64,000 bases of DNA. Origin: an uncultured Eubacteriales bacterium. GTDB lineage: Bacteria; Bacillota; Clostridia; Oscillospirales; Oscillospiraceae. Positions 50,662 to 59,456 of the stretch are shown piece by piece. The position numbers were made by a program, and so were the translations under genes. The notes below the pieces were generated by a model, which had not been told where the DNA came from, searched no databases, and was given only the letters and a program-made list of their open reading frames with translations. The stretch is taken from contig LT599017.1 of the NCBI GenBank assembly GCA_900079765.1, forward strand, positions 1,829,766 to 1,893,765, given 5' to 3'. The number at the start of each line of letters is the position of its first letter. Position 1 is the first letter of the stretch.

Positions 50662-51403
50662 TTGGCAGTTCTCCTTCAATAATGGGCGGATCCATGCCCT
50701 GAAATTGTATAAAAGACCCGGCCAGGGCCACCGCAATTTTCTCCTGATACTCCGGCGTTTGGAGCTTTTGGGCTTCGGCTGAATTGGAGAGAAAGCCGCA
50801 CTCCACCAAAATGGCCCGGCAGGTGATATGATTCATCAGGTATATACTGTCCGGGATCTGGGTGGGCACGCGGGCATTGGAGGGGTCCAGCGTTTCTTTT
50901 AATACATTTTGAGTCAGGACCGCGAAAGACAAGCTTAGTTCCTCGTTGGCGTAAAAAACCTGAGCCCCATGATATCTGGAGCCCTGAAACTTGTTTTGGT
51001 GGATGCTGATGAGGGTGGCATTCTCGGTCTCCTCGATCATTGCCACCCTGTTGTGCAGGTCGGAGACCTTCTTTTCCCGCAGGGTCTTGGCGTCGCTGTC
51101 GTGGAGTGAGGTATCGGTGGTTCGAAGCACCTTAGTCTGCACGCCATATAGCCCAAGAAGGCCGTCCAGCCGCAGGGCGATGGAGAGATTAATGCCACTC
51201 TCGGGCACTCCCGTGGAGGTGACCGCTCCCCCGTCCTCCCCGCCATGGCCCGCATCGATTACTACCGTCTCCCCTGCGGCCCGGGCGGCGGAGAAAGTGG
51301 GAGAGGATCTCCCCTGCTCTACCAAGGCCTGAAGGCCACCGCCGAGGACAAGCGCGCCCACCATAGTCCAGAATAATATTTTTCCACGCATCTCTTTTTT
51401 CAA
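50651..51403 (-). CDS. cwlD: N-acetylmuramoyl-L-alanine amidase CwlD
   Basis: 250 residues. A membrane anchor (ILFWTMVGALVLGGGLQALV) precedes an Amidase_3 domain: VVIDAGHGGEDGGA (metal His and Glu), ISIHQNKFQGS and AILVECGFLSNSAEAQ. CwlD makes muramic-delta-lactam in spore cortex. The TTG at 51403 is preferred (GGGGGG about 8 bases upstream); GTG 51412 is next. Confirms the organism is a spore former. Confidence 0.9.
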   Translation of the reverse strand: MKKEMRGKILFWTMVGALVLGGGLQALVEQGRSSPTFSAARAAGETVVIDAGHGGEDGGAVTSTGVPESGINLSIALRLDGLLGLYGVQTKVLRTTDTSLHDSDAKTLREKKVSDLHNRVAMIEETENATLISIHQNKFQGSRYHGAQVFYANEELSLSFAVLTQNVLKETLDPSNARVPTQIPDSIYLMNHITCRAILVECGFLSNSAEAQKLQTPEYQEKIAVALAGSFIQFQGMDPPIIEGELPNEG

Positions 51404-51590
51404 ATGAGACACCCCCCTTCCGCAACCTATGAGGGGTTTTGTACTCTTATGTGCGGATATTACAATTATACCATATTACCGAGCCAAAGCAAAGCGGTTT
51501 CCTCCCAAGTTCGACGGCATAGAATGGGCTGGAGAGGCCCCGGCCTCTCCCCTTTCCCGCGTCAATGCCATCCCAAAGGAGGAAAATACT

Positions 51591-52220
51591 TTGATTCTTG
51601 AGACGGGCAATAAGGAAAATGTTCTGAATTTTGAGACCAGCAAGAAAGAAAATGTTCTGAATCTTGAGACCGGCAAGAAAGAAAATGTTCTGAATCTTGA
51701 GACCGGCAAGAAAGAAAATGCTTTGAATCTTGAGACAGGCAAAAAAGAAAATGTTTTGGGCCTTGAGACAAGCCAGAAGGAGATGCCTCTCTGTGACGAT
51801 GCAAGCGGTACTCTGCCGGAGTGCGCACCACTGGCGGTTCCATATGTCCCCTTTCAACAGACCGGCTCCAGGCGCTATTCCCGACAGGAGGCGCTGAATA
51901 ACGGCACCCTATTCCCCGGGCTGAACCTGCCCTTCCATGTCAAGGCCGAGGCCCGGGACGTGGCATCCGGCCACTTGGCGGAACTCCAGGCTCTGGAATT
52001 TGTCCTGCTGGAGCTGGCCCTGTACCTGGACACCCACCAGAACGACAGTGAAGCTTTTGAGCTTTACAGGAAATATGCAGCAATGGAAAAGGAGGCCCGT
52101 GAACGCTACGAGGCCATGTATGGCCCCGTCATGCATCGGAGTGTCGTCAACGAGAAGAGTTGGGCCGCCTGGCTCAATGATCCCTGGCCCTGGAATTACA
52201 CCGGTAGAAAGGAGGGCTAG
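51591..52220 (+). CDS. CotJA-CotJB fusion with N-terminal tandem repeats
   Basis: 209 residues. Residues 3-64 are five and a half copies of an 11-residue repeat (LETGKKENVLN). About residues 82-112 match CotJA: PLAVPYVPFQQTG, then ALNNGTLFPGLNLPF. About 120-205 match CotJB: LQALEFVLLELALYLDTH, then YEAMYGPV and WAAWLNDPWPWNY. Normally these are two separate genes of a spore-coat operon; no start or stop separates them here. Start TTG 51591, with AAAGGAGG 8 bases upstream; a longer ATG (51429) lacks a site. cotJC follows in 6 bases. Confidence 0.82.
   Translation: MILETGNKENVLNFETSKKENVLNLETGKKENVLNLETGKKENALNLETGKKENVLGLETSQKEMPLCDDASGTLPECAPLAVPYVPFQQTGSRRYSRQEALNNGTLFPGLNLPFHVKAEARDVASGHLAELQALEFVLLELALYLDTHQNDSEAFELYRKYAAMEKEARERYEAMYGPVMHRSVVNEKSWAAWLNDPWPWNYTGRKEG
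51597..51782 (+). repeat. 33-base tandem repeat encoding an 11-residue unit
   Basis: Units start at 51597, 51630, 51663, 51696, 51729 and a partial one at 51762. Core text is LETGKKENVLN, alternating charged and hydrophobic residues. Unit-to-unit differences are mostly silent. Confidence 0.9.
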
Positions 52221-52226
52221 GGTGGT

Positions 52227-52823
52227 ATGTTTATCTATGAAAAAAAGCTTCAGTATCCCGTAAAGATCGCGACCCCCAACCCCAGGCTGGCCTCCGTCAT
52301 CATCAGCCAATACGGAGGACCGGACGGTGAGCTGGGCGCCTCTCTGCGCTATCTGTCCCAGCGCTACGCCATGCCCTACCCGGAGCTCAAGGGACTCCTC
52401 ACCGATATCGGCACAGAGGAGCTGGGCCACCTGGAGATGGTGGGGGCCATCGTCCATCAGCTCACCCGCAACTTAAATGACAACGACGTGCGTATCGCGG
52501 AGTTCGCCCCCTACTTCGTGGACCATACCACCGGTGTCTACCCCACGGCGGCCTCCGGGTTCCCCAATACGGCGGCCTCTATCGCCGTCAAGGGCGACGT
52601 CATCTGCGACCTCACCGAGGACATGGCGGCCGAGCAGAAGGCCAGAGTTACGTACGACAATATCCTCCGGCTCTCCGACGACCCCGACGTGAACGACGCC
52701 ATCCGTTTCCTCCGTGAGCGTGAGATCGTCCACTTCCAGCGTTTCGGCGAGGCTGTGCGCCTTGCCAAGGAGAAAATGGATCAAAAGAACGTCTACTTCA
52801 CCAACCCCGCCTTCGATAAATAA
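52227..52823 (+). CDS. cotJC: Spore coat protein CotJC (manganese-catalase fold)
   Basis: 198 residues. The ferritin-like manganese-catalase fold shows a metal-site Glu-His pair in TDIGTEELGHLEMVGAIVH and a second in FLREREIVHFQRFGE. VIISQYGGPDGELGASLRY is the family opening. It is a coat protein that also breaks down peroxide. Follows the fused CotJA-CotJB gene by 6 bases. A strong terminator follows. Confidence 0.94.
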   Translation: MFIYEKKLQYPVKIATPNPRLASVIISQYGGPDGELGASLRYLSQRYAMPYPELKGLLTDIGTEELGHLEMVGAIVHQLTRNLNDNDVRIAEFAPYFVDHTTGVYPTAASGFPNTAASIAVKGDVICDLTEDMAAEQKARVTYDNILRLSDDPDVNDAIRFLREREIVHFQRFGEAVRLAKEKMDQKNVYFTNPAFDK

Positions 52824-52828
52824 TAAAC

Positions 52829-52860
52829 TAAGGGCAGATTGCATTTGCAATCTGCCCTTA
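52829..52860. terminator. Terminator after cotJC
   Basis: 15-base perfect arms TAAGGGCAGATTGCA and TGCAATCTGCCCTTA with a 2-base loop. Confidence 0.85.
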
Positions 52861-52933
52861 ATCTATTAGGATGAACCGTTCTTTTCTTCTTGCCGAATAT
52901 TTTATCATTGGTCAAGCGCCCCGCCGCCTCTCC

Positions 52934-53506
52934 TCAGGCGCTCTCCCCACTGTTGGCCAGGACATACATCATCATGTGGTCCAGGATCATATGCACGTCT
53001 TCCACGATCTGCATGTTGTTAATCCTAACATGGACGGCGTGCCGGGCGATTTCAAGCATCCTACCGCCGTCATAGCCCACCACGGCCACGCTGAAACCGC
53101 CGTGCTCGTTGGCATAGCGAAGGGCGCGGATTACGTTCTCCGAGTTGCCGCTGCCGGAAATGCCGATCACCACGTCGCCCTCATGCAGCTTGGCCCGCAG
53201 TGGAATCTCGTAGACCTCGTCATAGCCGATGTCGTTGGCGATGGCGGAGAATAACGGCGTATTGTCGCTGAGGCACTCGAAGTCGTATTTGATCTCCTGG
53301 TTGAGGCTGACACCCTTGCTGAAGTCGCACACGAAATGGGAGGCGGTGGCGGCGCTGCCTCCATTGCCGCAGATAAAGATACGCTTTCCATCCAGGCGGG
53401 CCCGCTCCATGATGTTCATTAATTCATTCACTTCGTCCAGATCCAGCTCGGAGAGGACACATTTTTCCATCTCCAGGTAGTCCGCCAGATGCTGTTTATA
53501 GTTCAT
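52934..53506 (-). CDS. SIS-domain sugar isomerase, GmhA-like
   Basis: 190 residues. The sugar-phosphate site ICGNGGSAATASHFVCDF and GISGSGNSENVIRALRYA are the SIS phosphate loops of the phosphoheptose-isomerase group. In Gram-negatives GmhA turns sedoheptulose-7-phosphate into heptose-7-phosphate. Last gene of the catabolic operon, overlapping the PfkB stop by 4 bases. A related aldo-ketose isomerisation of another sugar phosphate is the alternative. Confidence 0.88.
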   Translation of the reverse strand: MNYKQHLADYLEMEKCVLSELDLDEVNELMNIMERARLDGKRIFICGNGGSAATASHFVCDFSKGVSLNQEIKYDFECLSDNTPLFSAIANDIGYDEVYEIPLRAKLHEGDVVIGISGSGNSENVIRALRYANEHGGFSVAVVGYDGGRMLEIARHAVHVRINNMQIVEDVHMILDHMMMYVLANSGESA

Positions 53507-54537
53507 ATTTCCCCCTCATTCCCGTATTCTTTCAGCCGCTGTATCAGCTGCGGGATACTTGCTGTGCCGGTGCAGCCGATCTGCTGGATGGTGATGGAGG
53601 ATACGCAGCAGGCCATAACCGCCGCCTGACTGGACGTCAGACCCAGTGTCAGACCCAGCACGATACCCGCGCTGGAGGCGTCTCCTGCCCCAACGATATC
53701 CACCGGCCCGGTGACGGGATAGGCGGGTACTATGCGAACCCCGCCCTCCTCGAACACCATCATACCTTTGCTACCCCGGGTGACATAGAACGTATTACCG
53801 CTCTCCCGCAGCAATTCCTCTGCACGTGCTAGGAGAGCCTCCGCGTCCTCGGAATTGCCGCCCCCGCCCCCCAGAGCCATCAGCTCCAGGTTGTTGCACT
53901 TAACGATCATGTTGCGGTACTCGCAAGCGAAGGCCCGGGAGTCCGCATAAAAGAGGACCTCCGGATGTTCGGCCGCCAGCCGCCCAAGCCCAGCCCGGAT
54001 GCCGTCGGTGACGGCCCCCAGGTTCCGCTGGACGAACTGGTCCATGACGATCACCGCGTCCAAGCTGGGAAGCGAGGCCACCAGCGCCTTAAGCAACCGT
54101 CTCTCCAACTCCAGCGGAAGGGGGGCAAAACTGCGCAAGTCCAGGCGGTTCATTTCAGCATAGGAGCCATCAGGCTGTCTGCGCATGGGCTTGACATAGG
54201 TGCTGGTGCACACCGCTCCGCTGCAAACCATATGGGCGGTGTCGGCACCCTGCTCCTCCAAGCAGCGGAGTAGCTCGAACCCCTCGCCGTCGTCCCCGGC
54301 CAGGCCGATGCATACGACCTGCGCGCCCAGAGCCCGGAGGTTATTGACGATGGTGCCCGCTGCTCCGGCAAAACAGCGCTTGGCCTCCACCTGGTAGGCG
54401 GTAAGGCCGGTCTCAACCGAAAGTTCATCCCGGGCGGGGTCGATGTACAGGTACTTATCCAGAGCATAATCGCCAAAAACTGCGATGCGGGCCCGGCCCA
54501 CGCCCTCCAGAGCGCGGAGGATGGGGGTGACGTCCAT
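53503..54537 (-). CDS. PfkB-family sugar kinase, HldE-like
   Basis: 344 residues. RIAVFGDYALDKYLYID opens in the manner of the HldE kinase domain; CFAGAAGTIVNNLRALGA is the substrate lid, and VTGPVDIVGAGDASSAGI contains the ATP-site G-A-G-D with catalytic Asp. HldE makes heptose-1,7-bisphosphate, so with the SIS isomerase and HAD phosphatase a heptose-like route is suggested. No nucleotidyltransferase domain is present. The substrate is not proven. Confidence 0.85.
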   Translation of the reverse strand: MDVTPILRALEGVGRARIAVFGDYALDKYLYIDPARDELSVETGLTAYQVEAKRCFAGAAGTIVNNLRALGAQVVCIGLAGDDGEGFELLRCLEEQGADTAHMVCSGAVCTSTYVKPMRRQPDGSYAEMNRLDLRSFAPLPLELERRLLKALVASLPSLDAVIVMDQFVQRNLGAVTDGIRAGLGRLAAEHPEVLFYADSRAFACEYRNMIVKCNNLELMALGGGGGNSEDAEALLARAEELLRESGNTFYVTRGSKGMMVFEEGGVRIVPAYPVTGPVDIVGAGDASSAGIVLGLTLGLTSSQAAVMACCVSSITIQQIGCTGTASIPQLIQRLKEYGNEGEI

Positions 54538-54553
54538 ACCAGCTCACCCCGCC

Positions 54554-55537
54554 TTATCCTGCCCCATCCAGGGCCAGGATCTGCTTGGCCAGGTTGGGCA
54601 CTGTCTCCCGGTGCTCCCCCTGGACATAGAAGCTGACGCCACCGTCAGCCACCGTCCGGGCCAGAATGGTTTTCCAGGGCCGGAAATAATACCGGGGGTC
54701 GGTCTTAGGCGGGGTGGCGTGGTAGCCGTCCCTCTCGTCGATTGGCATCAGGTCGAAGACGGCGGTATGGAAGTGGCGGATATCCCTCCCCTCCTGCTTG
54801 GCCACGTTTCTGGCCATAGCCAGCGCCTTCAGGTATACCTCCGGCCCGGCCACGGCGGAGCCGAAGTTGAGGAAAACGCCGTGCTCCAGCCCTGTGACAC
54901 TCTGGGCATAGATGAGGAAGTCGGTATAGGAGCACGCGCCCATGGCCGCCCCATCGCAGTTGGGGTGCTCGTGAATGATGTCGTTACCCACGCCGATGTG
55001 GACCGTGACGGGCACACCCAGGCGGTAGCCCATGGCCAGCACGCTGCTCTCCCGGTAGGGGAAGTTGTTCTCCCATATGTACCGTCCCAGGGCCTCCCCC
55101 CAGCCCAGGCCCTCTGTGGCCCCCTGGCGGATGGCATCGTTAATGAGGCCCGTCTCCCGCCAGAGGCCGAACTGCCCCTCGCTGATATATTTGGCAACAC
55201 TCTCGCAGGTGCGACCGATCATTGCCAGCTCGAAGTCGTGGATGGAGCCCGCGCCATTGGTGGCGAAGTGGGTCACCAGCCCTCGTTTCATCAGCTCAAT
55301 CATATAGAGGGCGTTGCCGGTGCGGATGACGTGGGCCCCATACATCATAAGAACGGTGGCGTCGCGTTTCCGCCTGGCGTCCACCACCGCCATGGCGAGC
55401 TGGGGCAGGGCGGGGTGTGAGAACTCCGAAGCCGGACCGGAGGGGTCCAGCAGAACCTCGTTTAAATTTACGTCGTGGACACGCTGCTCCAGCGGCAGGA
55501 TGCTGAGCCTGGAGCGGTCAAACTGCGGAAACGGCAT
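54554..55537 (-). CDS. Deoxyhypusine-synthase-like protein of unknown function
   Basis: 327 residues. MMYGAHVIRTGNALYMIEL and THFATNGAGSIHDFELAMI resemble the NAD-binding fold of the deoxyhypusine synthase superfamily, where G-A-G-S-I-H-D is a nucleotide loop. The catalytic lysine box of true deoxyhypusine synthase is not seen. Later YYFRPWKTILARTVADG closes the protein. Start ATG 55537 with AAGGGGG; it overlaps the HAD gene by 20 bases. Placed between a kinase and a phosphatase in a sugar operon. The family assignment is by eye and the role unknown. Confidence 0.55.
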   Translation of the reverse strand: MPFPQFDRSRLSILPLEQRVHDVNLNEVLLDPSGPASEFSHPALPQLAMAVVDARRKRDATVLMMYGAHVIRTGNALYMIELMKRGLVTHFATNGAGSIHDFELAMIGRTCESVAKYISEGQFGLWRETGLINDAIRQGATEGLGWGEALGRYIWENNFPYRESSVLAMGYRLGVPVTVHIGVGNDIIHEHPNCDGAAMGACSYTDFLIYAQSVTGLEHGVFLNFGSAVAGPEVYLKALAMARNVAKQEGRDIRHFHTAVFDLMPIDERDGYHATPPKTDPRYYFRPWKTILARTVADGGVSFYVQGEHRETVPNLAKQILALDGAG

Positions 55538-56357
55538 GCCAATTCCCCCTTATCGCCTGAAATATCTCGTCGGCGGCCCGGAAATCGGGGATGATGGCAT
55601 TTGCCCCGGCGCCAATCAGCCGCTCCCGTTTCCAGGCGTTGATCCCCTCCCGGGTATCCTCGTTGGTGGCTGCGCCCACGGCCAGACCGCCCAGGCCGGC
55701 CACCAACTCCACCTCCACATAGCCGTCTCCGAAGGAAGCCAGCTCCCGGGGGAGAATCTTCTCCCGCTCCAGCATATCCCGGATGACCAGCTCCTTGGAG
55801 CAGGCCGCCATATCGTCGTGGGCTCCATGGATACCACCCTCGAATGCACCGTCCAACTTTAGCAGACGGGCTTCGTAGAGCACGTCTGCCTCATCGGTGC
55901 CGCTGGCCAGGTAGCAGCGGATACCGTGGCTCTGGAGCAGGTCGATAAAGCGGCGTGCGCCGGGGACCAGGTAGTCCTCCGGGCGAGCCTCACCGTTCCC
56001 CAGAGCGGCCTTTCGGCTACAGATACGCGTTTCCAGCCGACGCAGGTATTCCCTCTTATACGCCAGCGGATCCCGGTCAGGTCCCCCGCGCCGGACTACC
56101 TCCTCATTCAGTCGGATACACTGGTAGATTGTCTGTTTTCCGGTAAGAGTGTCTACAAAATCCTCCACGCAGGCGCGGAGCACCCCCTCCGCCTCGCCGC
56201 TGCCTACGGCAGAAAGCACCTCGACAAAGTAGGGGATCATGATTTCCCGCCATCCCTCACGGATCAGACTGACGGTCCCATCGAAGTCGAATAGGGCGTA
56301 ACGGATATGATAGCCGTGCCAGGGCCTGACGACCTCGATCGGAGAAGGCTTCTCCAT
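55518..56357 (-). CDS. HAD-superfamily phosphatase
   Basis: 279 residues. ALFDFDGTVSLIREGW holds the nucleophile D-x-D-G-T; LASGTDEADVLYEA the Thr/Ser box; and FGDGYVEVELVAGLGG the metal Asp pair. The middle cap domain is of the phosphoglycolate-phosphatase type. With the kinase and isomerase it could remove a phosphate from a sugar bisphosphate. Overlaps the next gene; GGGGGAGC precedes ATG. Confidence 0.88.
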   Translation of the reverse strand: MEKPSPIEVVRPWHGYHIRYALFDFDGTVSLIREGWREIMIPYFVEVLSAVGSGEAEGVLRACVEDFVDTLTGKQTIYQCIRLNEEVVRRGGPDRDPLAYKREYLRRLETRICSRKAALGNGEARPEDYLVPGARRFIDLLQSHGIRCYLASGTDEADVLYEARLLKLDGAFEGGIHGAHDDMAACSKELVIRDMLEREKILPRELASFGDGYVEVELVAGLGGLAVGAATNEDTREGINAWKRERLIGAGANAIIPDFRAADEIFQAIRGNWHAVSAV

Positions 56358-56372
56358 CTTTACCAGCTCCCC

Positions 56373-57362
56373 CTATCCGATGGTTTTCAGCGCGGAATCG
56401 AAGGCCACGCTGGACGGCTCGAAGTTGGTGCGCCGGGTGAATTCGTAGGCCTCCCTCGCCCCAAACATCCGCTCCATGCCGGAGTCCTCCCACTCAACAG
56501 AGAGGGGGCCGGCGTAATTTATGGCGTTTAGTTCACGGATGATCCCGTCAAAGTCCACATCGCCATGCCCCAGGGATACAAAATTCCAGCCCCGGCGCAA
56601 ATCCCCGAACTCGATATGGCTGCCCAGAATCCCGGCACGGCCGTCCAGCCGGACCTTCACGTCCTTCATGTGTACGTGATAGACGCGGTCGGCAAAGTCC
56701 CGCAGGAATAGGCAGGGGTTCATCCCCTGCCACTGGAGATGGGAGGGGTCGAAGTTGATACCCAAAGCGGGCCGGCGGTTGAAGACCTCCAGCAGCTTCC
56801 GGGTGGAGTAATAGTCAAAGGCGATCTCGGTTGGGTGTACCTCCAGCGCATACTTGATGCCGCACTCATCGAACACGTCGAGGATGGGGTCCCACAGCTC
56901 TCTGATCCTGGCGAAACCTTCATCTACCATCTGCTGGGAGGTCTGGGGGAAGGAGTACCAGTAGGGCCAGATGGGAGAACCCATGAAGCTGGTAACCACC
57001 TCTGCCCCCATCATGGCCGCCGCCCGGGCCACGGTTTTCATCTCGTCAATGGCCCAGGCCCGGATCTTCTCCGGCTTGCCGGACAGGCGGGAGGGTGCAA
57101 AGTTGTCCAGCCGGGGGTCCCAGTGGTCACCCACACACTGGCCGGCCAGATGGGCGCCCAGGGCCCAGACCTTTAGGCCGTATTTATCCAAAATGCCGCT
57201 GATCTCCGCCCGGTAGGCCCCGTCCGAAACATAGCGGTGGGCATCCAGGTGGGTGTGGCAGGCAATTTCCAGGCCGTCGTAGCCGATATCTCGCATGGTC
57301 CTGCAGAGCTCTTCAAAAGGCAGGTCGCCGTACTGTCCGGTGGTGATGGTAATGGGTCTCAT
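56373..57362 (-). CDS. Sugar phosphate isomerase/epimerase (xylose isomerase-like TIM barrel)
   Basis: 329 residues. GYDGLEIACHTHLDAHRY is the second barrel strand; LEVHPTEIAFD and GINFDPSHLQWQGM carry metal ligands (Glu, Asp, His), and HVHMKDVKVRL another His. Such enzymes include inosose dehydratases and ketose epimerases. GGGGAGAG precedes ATG. The metal-site set supports activity on a sugar or cyclitol. Confidence 0.88.
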   Translation of the reverse strand: MRPITITTGQYGDLPFEELCRTMRDIGYDGLEIACHTHLDAHRYVSDGAYRAEISGILDKYGLKVWALGAHLAGQCVGDHWDPRLDNFAPSRLSGKPEKIRAWAIDEMKTVARAAAMMGAEVVTSFMGSPIWPYWYSFPQTSQQMVDEGFARIRELWDPILDVFDECGIKYALEVHPTEIAFDYYSTRKLLEVFNRRPALGINFDPSHLQWQGMNPCLFLRDFADRVYHVHMKDVKVRLDGRAGILGSHIEFGDLRRGWNFVSLGHGDVDFDGIIRELNAINYAGPLSVEWEDSGMERMFGAREAYEFTRRTNFEPSSVAFDSALKTIG

Positions 57363-57373
57363 GTGTCTCTCCC

Positions 57374-58414
57374 CTATTCCACAGATTCTACTTTCCCGCT
57401 CTCGGCGGAGCGCTGGTTTGCAAAGATGACTTTCATGGCGTGCAGAGCACTCTCCCCAGTAAGATCGGGCCCGGCCATGCCGATGACCCCGGCTATGAAG
57501 GCGTCAATGACTCCGGTCGAGGTGCGTCCGCCAGAGGTCTGCTCCTTATTGGAGGTCAAGCGGTCAAGCTTATAGGGCGTCACGGTCCCATCGCGTTTTT
57601 CCACGATGAGGGAATACTCCGGATCGTCGTACAGGCGTATGACGCCCTTCTCACAGTAGAGCTTGGTGGAGTTGTTCTCCGAACCGTAGTTGGTCCAGCT
57701 GACGTTCATGGTACCTACTGCGCCGCTCTCCAGGGTATAGAGGGCAATGGCATTGTCATCCACGTCCACCGGTCTTCCGTCGGGGTACTTCTTGTCCACA
57801 GTGGCCAGCACAGCGAAGGTGCTGACGATCTTCTTCCCAGTGAGATAATAGAGCAGGTCGGTTTTATGGACACCCAGGTCGGCCATGACCCCAAACTGGG
57901 CAGTCTTCTTGTCAAAGAACCAAGAGTTGGCCGCGCCTGTCCAACCCTCCGGGCCGGGGTGGGCGAAGTGGGTCTCAAAGGTCAGCACCTCACCGAGCTC
58001 GCCGCTGTCCAGAAGCTCCTTGGCCTTGGCGTGGGCCTTTGCCAAGCGCTGGTTCAGGCCGATCATCAGACATTTCCCGCTCTCCCCGGCTGCGGCGACC
58101 ATGGCCTCGCAGCCCTCCAGGGTGGTGGCCATAGGCTTTTCGCACAATACATGCTTGCCCGAGCGCAGGGCCTGGATGCTGATTTCGGCGTGGAAGCGGT
58201 TTGCCACGCAGACGCTCACGGCGTCTACACCGCTCTCCAACAGCTCCTCCACCGAGGCGCAGACCCTGCCTCCATACTGCCCCGCCAGCGCGTGGGCCCG
58301 TTCTGGCATGGCATCGTACCAGGCGGCGATCTCACAGCCCGGATTTTCGCTGTATTCCGGGGCGTGACGGACCTCTGTGATCTTTCCACACCCGATGATT
58401 CCAATTTTGATCAT
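57374..58414 (-). CDS. Gfo/Idh/MocA-family dehydrogenase
   Basis: 346 residues. MIKIGIIGCGKITEVRHAPE is the Rossmann opening. CEKPMATTLEGCEAMVAA holds the E-K-P lysine and DLGVHKTDLLYYLTG the H-x-x-D catalytic pair. Relatives oxidise inositol, glucose or scyllo-inositol. The second ATG (58414) is chosen since GAGGAG is 8 bases before it. It lies 52 bases after the ABC permease gene. Confidence 0.92.
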   Translation of the reverse strand: MIKIGIIGCGKITEVRHAPEYSENPGCEIAAWYDAMPERAHALAGQYGGRVCASVEELLESGVDAVSVCVANRFHAEISIQALRSGKHVLCEKPMATTLEGCEAMVAAAGESGKCLMIGLNQRLAKAHAKAKELLDSGELGEVLTFETHFAHPGPEGWTGAANSWFFDKKTAQFGVMADLGVHKTDLLYYLTGKKIVSTFAVLATVDKKYPDGRPVDVDDNAIALYTLESGAVGTMNVSWTNYGSENNSTKLYCEKGVIRLYDDPEYSLIVEKRDGTVTPYKLDRLTSNKEQTSGGRTSTGVIDAFIAGVIGMAGPDLTGESALHAMKVIFANQRSAESGKVESVE

Positions 58415-58466
58415 GCTCATCTCTCCTCTGTCCGCATTTGGTTGGTGGAAGCGCCACGGCATCGCA

Positions 58467-59456
58467 TCAACGGCGTTTGTTCTGGAAGTTCTGCAGCAGT
58501 ACGGCCAGGACGATGATGGCGGCACTGATGGCACCATTGAGGTAGGAGGACACGTTGGCGGCCGTCAGGATATTGCTGATGATCTTGAACATCAGCACGC
58601 CCAGGAAGGTGCCGGCGATCCTGCCCCGGCCGCCGCTCATGCTGGTGCCGCCGATTGCAACACCGGCGATGGCGTCCATCTCCCAGCCCACAGCCGCGGA
58701 GGCCGCTGCCACGGCGGTCATGCGTGAGGCATAGATCAGTCCGGCGATTCCGCACATGGCTCCGGTGACCATAAAAGCGATAATCTTTACGCCGTCAACG
58801 TTGATACCGGACAGGCGGGCCGACTTCTCGTTGCTGCCCACCGCGAAGATATGCTTGCCTAACTTGGTCTTTTTCATCACGATATCAAAGAGGATGACCG
58901 CGACTATAAAAATGACCATCAGGTAGGGTATCTTTATGCCGCCAAGCTGGAAACCGCCCACCGCCAGTTGGCGGAAATGGTCGTACAGGCCCTTGTCCAC
59001 AGTGAAGGGGCCGCCGGCGCCATAGTAGTTGACGATGGCGCGGCAGGCGCTCATGGTGGCCAGGGTTGCCACCATGGCGGGCATTCCACCCTTGGTCACC
59101 AGCAGGCCGTTAATTGCGCCGATGATCAGGCCAAAAACAATGCAGAACAGCAGCATGACCAGGGCGCTGCCGGTCCAGTTGAGCACCAGGATACCAAACC
59201 CACCGATGATGGCTACCTGAGAGCCCACGGAGATGTCGATGAGGCCCGCGCCGATAACCATGGTCATGCCCAGGGCGATCAGGCCCACCATGCTCCCCTG
59301 GACGAACAGGTTGGAGAGGTTACTCCATGTAAAGAAGTTTTTGTTGACCCCTGCGCCGATGATCACCAGCAGGACGAAGGAAAGCACGAAACTGTATTCC
59401 CGGGTCAGAGATCTGCCCAGCGCTTTGAGAGACTCAGCGTTCAGTCTTTTTATCAT
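58467..59456 (-). CDS. Sugar ABC transporter permease (RbsC type)
   Basis: 329 residues with about ten membrane helices. MVGLIALGMTMVIGAGLIDIS is the usual core; IGAINGLLVTKGGMPAMVATL the ATPase-contact loop; and DAIAGVAIGGTSMSGGRGR the conserved 'E-A-A'-like loop of the branched-chain/ribose class. The gene overlaps the ATPase end by 23 bases. Confidence 0.92.
   Translation of the reverse strand: MIKRLNAESLKALGRSLTREYSFVLSFVLLVIIGAGVNKNFFTWSNLSNLFVQGSMVGLIALGMTMVIGAGLIDISVGSQVAIIGGFGILVLNWTGSALVMLLFCIVFGLIIGAINGLLVTKGGMPAMVATLATMSACRAIVNYYGAGGPFTVDKGLYDHFRQLAVGGFQLGGIKIPYLMVIFIVAVILFDIVMKKTKLGKHIFAVGSNEKSARLSGINVDGVKIIAFMVTGAMCGIAGLIYASRMTAVAAASAAVGWEMDAIAGVAIGGTSMSGGRGRIAGTFLGVLMFKIISNILTAANVSSYLNGAISAAIIVLAVLLQNFQNKRR

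Noticed and set aside
51429-51590. Longer N-terminus of the CotJA-CotJB gene from ATG 51429
   Set aside because: No ribosome site there and the added residues have no coat-like character; TTG 51591 has a near-perfect site.
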